Positions 1 through 4,887 of a stretch of 5,133 bases of DNA are shown in pieces; positions within the stretch are counted from its first letter, which is position 1; every line of letters starts with the position of its first letter. The DNA lies in the NCBI GenBank assembly GCA_016869695.1, contig VGDN01000085.1:1-5133 (forward strand). Direction: 5' to 3'. The translations under genes were made by a program, and so were the position numbers. The stretch comes from Alphaproteobacteria bacterium. GTDB lineage: Bacteria > Pseudomonadota > Alphaproteobacteria > Rickettsiales > UBA1997. The notes under the pieces are model-generated. The model did not search any database and had not been told where the DNA came from. It saw only the letters and a list, made by a program, of their open reading frames with translations.

Positions 1-1517
1 GTCGAATCATCAACCGGCGTTCCATCAGAAATCACCAACAAAATCTTGCGCCGCTCGCTTTGCTGCATGAGGCGTGAGCGCGCAAACAGCAAGGCTTCGC
101 CGTCGATATTTTCCTTGAGCACGCCATCCTTCAACATCAAACCAAGATTCACTTTGGCCTTCCGGAAGCTTTGATTGAAGTGCTTGTAGATGATATGACG
201 CAGCTCGTTAAGCCGTCCGGGATTTTGCGGACGACCTTCACTGTCCCAGAGCCGGCGCGCCCTCCCACCTTTCCAATCCGCCGTCGTAAAACCGATGATC
301 TCGGTCTTCACACAAAAACGCTCCAAAATTTCCGCGATGATTTCACAAGCCAGCGCACTCATGACGATAGGATTACCGCGCATCGAGCCGGAATTGTCGA
401 GCAAGATGGTCAACGCCGTATCCTGATATTCGTGATTTTTTTGATTAACCCAGATGTCAGTTAGCAGCGGATCTAACACTAGTCGCGTCAGCTTTTTACG
501 ATCCAAAATCCCGCGCGCCGAATCAAACTCCAAAAGACTAGTGCGCTTGGCGAGCAGCTTTTTTTTCAGCTGCAGCGACATTTTTTTTGAGACAGCATTA
601 AGCTTGGCAAGCCGCAGACTGAGCTGATCGCGAAGGTTTGCTGACTCGCTCTTACTCAAAAGTTTTTGTGGAAAAATCACCTCGTCGAACTTCGTCGTGT
701 AAACACGGTAGGGAAGTTTGAACTGGATTTTATGATCTTCATGAGGTGTTGGTACATCTAGCTTAATCGCTACTTCAACACCAGCTAAGTCCTTTTTAGA
801 TTTTTGATCTTGGATTTTGGATTCTTGCCAAGTCCCCCCTGGGAGATTTAGGGGGGAAGAAATTTTTTGATTTAGTGATTCGTCTTTCTCTTCTTTTTTT
901 GGCTCTTCTTGCGGTTGCGGCTGTTGTTCTTCCTTACTTTCTAACATCGCCAAAATCCTTGCCACCGCTAGTGCGAAATCCTCTTGGTCGTAGATGTGGT
1001 TCTTTAGGTTTTTAATTTCTTGGATTATGTTTGCACTGAAGTCGAAAGCAGGATTTGGCGAAAAAAAATCAGGAAAGATTTCGGCGAGGAGAATGAAAGA
1101 AAAGACCCCTCCCCGATTCGCTTCGCTCATCGACCCTCCCTCAAGGGGAGGGTAATCACGCAAAATATTTTTCGCCGCACCGCGATAATGATCTTTCATA
1201 CAAGCGATCACCCGTACCTTCTCGAAGGCGTTCAAGAACTCACAATCATCATGCTTCGACAAGCTCAGCATGACGTCTTGATGAAGCGCAGCATCATGAA
1301 ACAGCAGGTAACAAGCCGCTAAATCGCAGGCGGCGCGCGACTTAGGCACAACCACCCTGCCCTTTTCCGCCACCAAATCTTGATTCAAATCAACGAGATT
1401 GGCAGCGATACCATCCAAGAACTCAACTCGCAGAGAATCGTCTGCAACCAACGCCCGCAAGGTTCTGGTAAGAGTTTCCTTGCTTTGATTTTGTTTGAAC
1501 CGATGTTTCGCTTTCAT
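1..1517 (-). CDS. cobT: CobT-like cobaltochelatase subunit with VWA domain (3'-partial)
   Basis: In aerobic cobalamin synthesis CobT works with the AAA ATPase CobS and with CobN to insert cobalt into hydrogenobyrinate diamide in the cytoplasm. 505 codons are visible and the C-terminus runs off the left edge; by comparison with known CobT proteins roughly the last 100 residues are missing. Residues about 15-190 match the CobT N-terminal region (RTLRALVADD, FHDAALHQ, FEKVRVIACM, YRGAAKN). Residues 194-214 are an acidic Glu/Gln/Lys/Pro linker. Residues 365-505 are the VWA domain, with the metal-binding DNSGSMRG at 374-381, then GFTTADWKGG, NPGRLNELRHIIYK, KENIDGEAL and SDGTPVDD. The ATG at 1515-1517 is directly preceded by an in-frame TAG, so it is the most upstream start possible; no Shine-Dalgarno is visible. 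Three palindromic repeat-like elements are read through in frame (residues about 81-90, 121-138 and 220-230). No cobS lies immediately upstream: pstS is divergent there. The family call is firm; the actual substrate metal and pathway cannot be judged here. Confidence 0.93.
   Translation of the reverse strand, partial: MKAKHRFKQNQSKETLTRTLRALVADDSLRVEFLDGIAANLVDLNQDLVAEKGRVVVPKSRAACDLAACYLLFHDAALHQDVMLSLSKHDDCEFLNAFEKVRVIACMKDHYRGAAKNILRDYPPLEGGSMSEANRGGVFSFILLAEIFPDFFSPNPAFDFSANIIQEIKNLKNHIYDQEDFALAVARILAMLESKEEQQPQPQEEPKKEEKDESLNQKISSPLNLPGGTWQESKIQDQKSKKDLAGVEVAIKLDVPTPHEDHKIQFKLPYRVYTTKFDEVIFPQKLLSKSESANLRDQLSLRLAKLNAVSKKMSLQLKKKLLAKRTSLLEFDSARGILDRKKLTRLVLDPLLTDIWVNQKNHEYQDTALTILLDNSGSMRGNPIVMSALACEIIAEILERFCVKTEIIGFTTADWKGGRARRLWDSEGRPQNPGRLNELRHIIYKHFNQSFRKAKVNLGLMLKDGVLKENIDGEALLFARSRLMQQSERRKILLVISDGTPVDDS
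833..857. repeat. Palindromic element C inside cobT (CCCCCC/GGGGGG hairpin)
   Basis: TCCCCCCT (833-840) and AGGGGGGA (850-857) form perfect 8-base arms around the 9-base loop GGGAGATTT. On the cobT strand this reads as SPLNLPGGT (residues 221-229), directly followed by WQESKIQDQKSKK from the AT-rich stretch 792-830. It sits in the low-complexity linker between the N-terminal region and the VWA domain, where extra residues should be tolerated. A C-rich/G-rich hairpin of this form resembles dispersed repeats I have seen in many bacterial genomes. Only one copy is in this window, so repeat status is inferred. Confidence 0.5.
1106..1153. repeat. Palindromic element B inside cobT (CCCTCCC/GGGAGGG)
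   Basis: Two nested hairpins are visible: CGAT (1114-1117) with ATCG (1129-1132), and ACCCTCCC (1133-1140) with GGGAGGGT (1146-1153) around a 5-base loop. The CCCCTCCCC at 1106-1114 can alternatively pair with GGGGAGGG at 1145-1152. On the cobT strand it is translated as PPLEGGSMSEANRGGV (residues 123-138), a composition quite unlike the flanking CobT sequence. It falls straight after the conserved YRGAAKN segment. The peptide pattern is one I recognise from repeat-derived insertions in bacterial ORFs. Only one copy is present here, so mobility is inferred. Confidence 0.55.
1250..1272. repeat. Palindromic element A inside cobT (CATGCT/AGCATG)
   Basis: CATGCT (1250-1255) and AGCATG (1267-1272) are inverted 6-base arms, with an alternative inner hairpin GCTT/AAGC around CGAC. 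On the cobT strand the element reads MLSLSKHD (residues 83-90), lying between the conserved FHDAALHQ and FEKVRV segments of the N-terminal region. MLSLSKHD is a peptide I recognise as the translation of a short repeat (GCTGAGCTTGTCGAAGC) found scattered in many bacterial genomes. Only one copy is in this window. Confidence 0.5.
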
Positions 1518-1538
1518 CTATCAACAAATTTTTTCGTC
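1518..1538. promoter_or_regulatory. Divergent start region between cobT and pstS
   Basis: Only 21 bases separate the two divergent start codons, so any promoters must lie inside the opposing coding sequences. I see no convincing -35/-10 pair and no Shine-Dalgarno for either gene; AT-rich runs such as AAATTTTTT are the only notable content. The assignment as the control region rests on position alone. Confidence 0.3.
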
Positions 1539-2570
1539 ATGTTTCGTATCATTTTTTTCGCATTAGTTTTTGCTACCTCTTCTTCTTACGCCGGCTCGCG
1601 AGACTATCTCTACATCGTCGGCTCATCAACCGTTTCACCTTTTATGGCAGCGATTTCGGAAGAGTTTAGTCGTAGCCAAAATCTACAGAATATTCCAACC
1701 AGAACTCCCATCGTCGAAGCAACCGGCAGTGGCAACGGTTTTAAGATTTTCTGCGGCGGAGTTGGAAAACACTATCCCGACATCGTCGATTCCTCGCGCC
1801 CAATCAAGAATGAAGAAAAAGAAATCTGCGCACGCAACGGCGTCAAAGACATCGGTGAAATAAAGATCGGCTATGACGGCATCGTCTTCGGCAACTCAAG
1901 CAGTAGTAAAAAAATACGCCTAACTAAAGAACAAATTTTTCTCGCTCTCGCTGAAAAAATTTACGATCCGAAGAGCAAAAAACTGGTGAAAAATTTTTAC
2001 CGCAGCTGGAACCAAATCGATCCGAAACTTCCTAAAACAAAAATCATAATCTTCGCGCCACCACTCACTTCAGGCACTCGCGACGTATTCACCGACATCA
2101 TGTTGGAGGAAGTTTGCTTCAAGAAAAAGGAGTTCATCGAAAACTATCCGGAGATCGCCGAAAGAAAAAAACAGTGCCACCGCTTCCGTGATGACGAGGC
2201 TTTCATCGAGTCCGGCGAAAATGACGAGACAGTTATTAGTAACCTCAAAAACAATCCCGAAGCCTTCGCGATTTTTGGCTTCAACTTCCTGCTACGTAAT
2301 CAAGACGCTCTGCAGGCCGCGGCAATTGATGGCGTGCTGCCTGATCACAAAACTATTTCCTCAAAAAAATATCCCCTCTCACGCCCACTCTTTGTTTATT
2401 TTAAGAAAGAGCATCAAAGCATCGCGCCACAAATGCGCGAATTTATCCGCGAAATCTTGGATGAAGAAACGATCGGCATGAATGGCTATCTGATCAATAG
2501 TGGCCTGGTTCCAAATGATGATCACGAGTTACAAACGATCAGGAAAAATATTTTGGATCAGCTGCAATGA
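1539..2570 (+). CDS. pstS: PstS-type phosphate ABC transporter substrate-binding protein
   Basis: This is a periplasmic phosphate-binding protein that would deliver phosphate to the PstCAB importer. The chosen 343-residue product starts with a signal peptide (MFRIIFFALVFATSSSYA, likely cleaved after A18). Family landmarks follow: IVGSSTVSPF at 26-35, EATGSGNGFKIFCGGVG at 60-76, DIVDSSRPIK at 81-90, IGYDGIVF at 110-117, PPLTSGTRD at 174-182, ESGENDE at 224-230 and YPLSRPLFVYFKK at 278-290. The phosphate-binding loops GSST, SSR and SGTRD are intact. The frame is open back to 1380, but that extension lies antisense to conserved cobT sequence and would bury the signal peptide, so I start at 1539; the ATG at 1503 is a weaker alternative. 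No Shine-Dalgarno is visible at either. No pstC, pstA, pstB or phoU follows; instead the gene overlaps a small lipoprotein gene by ATGA. It may therefore be an orphan or second PstS. Confidence 0.9.
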   Translation: MFRIIFFALVFATSSSYAGSRDYLYIVGSSTVSPFMAAISEEFSRSQNLQNIPTRTPIVEATGSGNGFKIFCGGVGKHYPDIVDSSRPIKNEEKEICARNGVKDIGEIKIGYDGIVFGNSSSSKKIRLTKEQIFLALAEKIYDPKSKKLVKNFYRSWNQIDPKLPKTKIIIFAPPLTSGTRDVFTDIMLEEVCFKKKEFIENYPEIAERKKQCHRFRDDEAFIESGENDETVISNLKNNPEAFAIFGFNFLLRNQDALQAAAIDGVLPDHKTISSKKYPLSRPLFVYFKKEHQSIAPQMREFIREILDEETIGMNGYLINSGLVPNDDHELQTIRKNILDQLQ

Positions 2571-3151
2571 AGAAATTTTTTCTCTGCTTCCTTCTTCTAC
2601 TACAATGCTCCTGCGTCACCAAATATCTTTGGAGCGGCAAGAGCTACCAAGAAAAGATTTCGCGGTTCTTTGTTGGATCAGACGGACGCTATGTAGTGCT
2701 GGTTGGGGATGAATATCACTACATCCTAACCGATGATTCCGGAGTGTTAAAAACCATCCTATCCCTACAGCAACGAGACTCCCTCTCCATCAACTCCGAA
2801 AAAACTAAGATCCACCTCAACAGCCAAAATGAACTAAACGGCAAGATCGTCATGAAAGGATTTGTCGGCGACATGGCACCGGAAGATAGACAGCTGTTGT
2901 TGTTGCGTGGAATTATCGGCGGTGGCAGCAACTACGCCACCATCTCCATTCCAGTGTCGGGACGCAGATATGCCGCAAAATATCTTAACCAAAGCATCAC
3001 CAGCTCCAACACTTCTTATACCATCACTATCTACTACAGTAACTCGAATGTACTCAAAAATGCCAGCAAGGTTGCGGTCACACCGATTGCTGTCGGGGTT
3101 GATGCGATGCTGCTAATCGGTAAGGTGGTAATCGGCGCATTCGATTTGTAA
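2567..3151 (+). CDS. Putative small lipoprotein of unknown function
   Basis: The 194-residue product begins with a Lys-Lys N-terminus and a hydrophobic stretch (MKKFFLCFLLLLQ), ending in CSC at residues 14-16. This looks like a lipoprotein signal with C16 as the probable lipidated cysteine, although Gln at -3 is not ideal for a lipobox; simple secretion is the alternative. The mature part has KYLWSGKSYQEKI, then a beta-rich GRYVVLVGDEYHYIL, a polar centre, and a C-terminal hydrophobic stretch at about 169-192 (VAVTPIAVGVDAMLLIGKVV). I do not recognise a named domain. Its ATG overlaps the pstS stop codon as ATGA (2567-2570), so the two are probably co-transcribed and translationally coupled. 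The final 39 bases overlap the 3' end of the convergent bioF. A role in the envelope alongside the PstS protein is a guess from context only. Confidence 0.8.
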   Translation: MKKFFLCFLLLLQCSCVTKYLWSGKSYQEKISRFFVGSDGRYVVLVGDEYHYILTDDSGVLKTILSLQQRDSLSINSEKTKIHLNSQNELNGKIVMKGFVGDMAPEDRQLLLLRGIIGGGSNYATISIPVSGRRYAAKYLNQSITSSNTSYTITIYYSNSNVLKNASKVAVTPIAVGVDAMLLIGKVVIGAFDL

Positions 3152-4240
3152 CACTTCTGCAAGCTTCTTGATCTGATCTTTTGTATGTTCCGTAGAAAAA
3201 GTGATGCGTAGGCGCGACTTGCCCTTTTCAACTGTGGGTGGGCGGATGGCGGAGACTAGCAGAGATTTTTCTTCCAGATTTTTAGCAATTTTCATAACCA
3301 GCTCACCATCTCCCAAGATAATCGGAACGATGGCAGATTGCGGCTCGGCAAGATTCATCAACTCACAAAAATATTTTGCATTGGCGAGCGCCTTTTCACC
3401 CAGATTTTCTTCCTTAATGATTTTAAGTGATGCAATTGAAGCTGCGAGAATAGCGGGAGGAAGCGTTGTCGAATAAATCGCCGACTTCGCAAAAATACGT
3501 AAGTAATCAATGATTCCTTGCTCACCCACAACATATCCACCAAGCGTACCAATAGCTTTTGAGAGAGTCCCCAAACGTAAAGATAAGGTGTCAGACACTA
3601 AAGTGTCAGACACCTTTATTTCGTGGGCAGAGTCAGAGAGAAAAAGGGAATCAAATGTTTTGGCTAGATCGAGTAATTCATTAACGCGACCAAGGTCACC
3701 ATCCATTGAAAATACAGTCTCGGTGAGGATCAGACATTTTTTAAACTTACCGCGATGCTCCGACAAGATTTTTTGTGCGTGTGATATGTCATTATGGAGG
3801 AAACGCATCAGCCTTGCGCCGGAGAGCTTTATGCCGTCAATCAAAGAGGAGTGGATTAGACGATCAGCGACAACCAAATCACCTTCGGAAACTAGAGCGG
3901 GAATCACACCGATCGCGCAGGAATAGCCGGATGAAAAGACAATCGCATCATCATATCCTTTCATCCGCGCGATCTCTTTCTCGAGCTTGCTGTTGAGTGA
4001 GTTATTGCCGGCGATGTAGCGCGAACCGCCTGAACCAACACCATATTCCGCAATCGCCTTCACCGCCGCTTCTTTCACTGCCGGATTTTGCGAGAGACCA
4101 AAATAATCATTCGAAGCAAATGATATCATCTCCTTGTCGTTACGCTTCACCGCAACTGCATCCAAAACATCAGTCGCAACCAACTGCCGGTATAGCTTCT
4201 TCTCCTTAACCAACCGCAGCGCCTCGGCGTAAAATTTCAT
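3113..4240 (-). CDS. bioF: 8-amino-7-oxononanoate synthase with repeat-derived segment
   Basis: BioF is a PLP enzyme that condenses pimeloyl-ACP (or pimeloyl-CoA) with L-alanine to give 8-amino-7-oxononanoate in biotin synthesis. Alpha-oxoamine synthase landmarks in the 375-residue product: FASNDYFGLS at 41-50, GVGSGGSRYIAGNN at 67-80, H130 in LIHSSLIDG (PLP stacking), RFLHND at 146-151, FSMDGDLGRV at 177-186, SDSAH at 202-206 (D203 and H206 for PLP), and GTLSKAIGTLGGYV at 224-237 with K228 as the Schiff-base lysine. The odd part is residues 207-221: EIKVSDTLVSDTLSL replaces the glycine-rich loop (GxGxxGxxGRG pattern) expected after DxAH. Asp-to-Lys spacing is 25 residues, against 32 in E. 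coli BioF (D204, K236). Catalytic residues remain, so activity is possible but not assured. Related KBL and ALAS enzymes are alternatives, but SNDYFGLS and GSGGSRYIAGN favour BioF. The gene stands alone, without other bio genes in view. Confidence 0.88.
   Translation of the reverse strand: MKFYAEALRLVKEKKLYRQLVATDVLDAVAVKRNDKEMISFASNDYFGLSQNPAVKEAAVKAIAEYGVGSGGSRYIAGNNSLNSKLEKEIARMKGYDDAIVFSSGYSCAIGVIPALVSEGDLVVADRLIHSSLIDGIKLSGARLMRFLHNDISHAQKILSEHRGKFKKCLILTETVFSMDGDLGRVNELLDLAKTFDSLFLSDSAHEIKVSDTLVSDTLSLRLGTLSKAIGTLGGYVVGEQGIIDYLRIFAKSAIYSTTLPPAILAASIASLKIIKEENLGEKALANAKYFCELMNLAEPQSAIVPIILGDGELVMKIAKNLEEKSLLVSAIRPPTVEKGKSRLRITFSTEHTKDQIKKLAEVLQIECADYHLTD
3585..3616. repeat. GTGTCAGACAC double-palindrome element, copy 1 (inside bioF)
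   Basis: Two GTGTCAGACAC units are separated by TAAA, with GG-type outer ends and symmetric AA/TT flanks. The whole can fold into a 14-base-pair hairpin with one central A-A mismatch; each half is also a palindrome around a single A. It differs from copies 2 and 3 at two positions in either orientation: the spacer in one, the two palindrome centres in the other. On the bioF strand it encodes VSDTLVSDT (residues 210-218), near the PLP-lysine motif. It looks like a REP element mobilised away from the RAYT unit 650 bases upstream in the bioF sense. Confidence 0.9.
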
Positions 4241-4241
4241 G

Positions 4242-4248
4242 CCTCCTC
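4242..4248 (-). promoter_or_regulatory. Strong Shine-Dalgarno of bioF
   Basis: GAGGAGG lies on the minus strand with only one base (C) before the bioF ATG if the whole motif is used, or four to five bases if the first GAGG pairs. It is the only strong ribosome binding site in the window. It starts 3 bases after the RAYT stop codon (TAA at 4252-4254), so RAYT translation could influence bioF initiation. Confidence 0.7.
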
Positions 4249-4251
4249 AAC

Positions 4252-4824
4252 TTAAACTAAAAAGGTGTCAGACACTTTAGTGTCAGACACCTTTTCCGTT
4301 TCCACAAAATATTCATAGGCGGTTTTGTTTTTGTCGGCGGAGAGCATTTCTAAAGATTCGTTTTTGTTGAGCCAAGGTGGGCAGTCGGCCAATTCTAGGT
4401 AAGCTGGGTAGCTCGACCATTTGTATGATTTAAGATTCTTGGTAAGTGCTTCTGGATTGCGGTGAATGTAACGGTTCAGATTGAGTAGGTAAGTGTCTTT
4501 ATCGACCAAAATAGATTTGAATCTTCCTCTAAATATGGAGCCATCTCTTTCCATAAAAGCGTTAAATCTTCGTGTGTAAAAGCCACTAATACGCTGCATG
4601 AATTTACTGAGATTTGCTTGATGAGTACAGAGTAAAAGGTGGTAGTGGTTGTTCATCAAACAATAAGCGTGAACGACTACGTCAAATTTTTTGCAAGCCT
4701 CTCCCAAAATTTCCAAAAATATTTCGTAACTTTTGTCGTTATAAAATATCGGATTCTTGGCAATGCCTCTGTTCATTACGTGGTAGTAGGCATTTGGATA
4801 CTCTATTCTGGGTGCTCTTGGCAT
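4252..4824 (-). CDS. REP-associated tyrosine transposase (RAYT, Y1/HUH family)
   Basis: RAYTs are single-strand DNA endonuclease/transposases related to IS200/IS605 TnpA that recognise and are thought to disperse REP palindromes. The 190-residue product starts with PRAPRIEYPNAYYHVMNRG, typical of the group. It has the metal-binding HUH-type motif H60-Y61-H62 within CLMNNHYHLLL, then FMQRISGFYTRRFN, SIFRGRFKSILVDKDTYLL, and YIHRNPEAL in which Y119 is the likely nucleophile; KWSSYPAYL follows. The size fits an intact RAYT. The last 14 residues, EKVSDTKVSDTFLV, are encoded by the flanking repeat, so the natural C-terminus may have been replaced. The ATG at 4822-4824 has no clear Shine-Dalgarno. 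It lies 63 bases from gyrB and 11 bases from bioF, all on the same strand, and is bracketed by inverted copies of the GTGTCAGACAC element. Confidence 0.92.
   Translation of the reverse strand: MPRAPRIEYPNAYYHVMNRGIAKNPIFYNDKSYEIFLEILGEACKKFDVVVHAYCLMNNHYHLLLCTHQANLSKFMQRISGFYTRRFNAFMERDGSIFRGRFKSILVDKDTYLLNLNRYIHRNPEALTKNLKSYKWSSYPAYLELADCPPWLNKNESLEMLSADKNKTAYEYFVETEKVSDTKVSDTFLV
4259..4291 (-). terminator. Possible intrinsic terminator formed by repeat copy 2
   Basis: Read on the minus strand, the 12-base-pair hairpin (one T-T mismatch, TAAA loop) is followed by TTTTTA, giving terminator-like form at the very end of the RAYT gene and just before bioF. It could limit read-through from gyrB or RAYT into bioF. 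The hairpin is AT-rich and still lies in coding sequence, so efficiency is doubtful. Confidence 0.3.
4262..4293. repeat. GTGTCAGACAC double-palindrome element, copy 2 (RAYT 3' end)
   Basis: Two GTGTCAGACAC units are spaced by TTTA, with symmetric AA/TT flanks. The 28-base core (4264-4291) is identical to copy 3 when copy 3 is read on the minus strand, so the two copies flank RAYT as inverted repeats. This copy is coding: on the minus strand it supplies KVSDTKVSDT near the end of the transposase. Confidence 0.92.
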
Positions 4825-4883
4825 GGTGTGTTGAATTTTTGTTGGATTATGGATTGGTGTCTGACACTAAAGTGTCTGACACC
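4264..4883 (-). mobile_element. REP-RAYT unit: transposase gene bracketed by inverted REP-like copies
   Basis: The element spans copy 2 to copy 3, whose 28-base cores are identical and inverted, with one RAYT gene between. This is the organisation known for RAYT loci. No target-site duplication is expected for Y1 transposases and none was seen. The conserved GTAG foot of some gammaproteobacterial REPs is absent here. Outer boundaries are taken as the repeat edges; the true insertion limits between gyrB and bioF cannot be fixed without an empty-site relative. Confidence 0.6.
4856..4883. repeat. GTGTCAGACAC double-palindrome element, copy 3 (gyrB-RAYT gap)
   Basis: This copy occupies most of the 63-base gap between the gyrB stop and the RAYT start, beginning 4 bases after the gyrB stop codon. 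It is 28/28 identical to copy 2 in inverted orientation. The outer AA/TT symmetry is broken on the RAYT side. As a hairpin in the gyrB 3' untranslated RNA it might protect that end from exonucleases, a known effect of REPs. The T-run needed for termination lies only on the plus-strand side, where no gene leads into it. Confidence 0.92.
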
Positions 4884-4887
4884 TTTT

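Noticed and set aside
1020..1322. 100-codon plus-strand frame across the cobT repeats
   Set aside because: It lies opposite the well-supported cobT and its sequence is the complement of repeat elements A and B; no family resemblance.
1380..1538. Upstream extension of the pstS frame, including a GSGKS string like a P-loop
   Set aside because: It is antisense to conserved cobT N-terminal sequence, would place the signal peptide inside the protein, and the GSGKS match has no surrounding nucleotide-binding fold.
3510..3926. 138-codon plus-strand frame opposite bioF
   Set aside because: It is a shadow of the conserved bioF coding sequence, with no recognisable features.
3585..4883. CRISPR array from the three repeat copies
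   Set aside because: Copies are irregularly spaced (about 680 and 590 bases apart), in differing orientation, overlap genes, and no cas gene is present.
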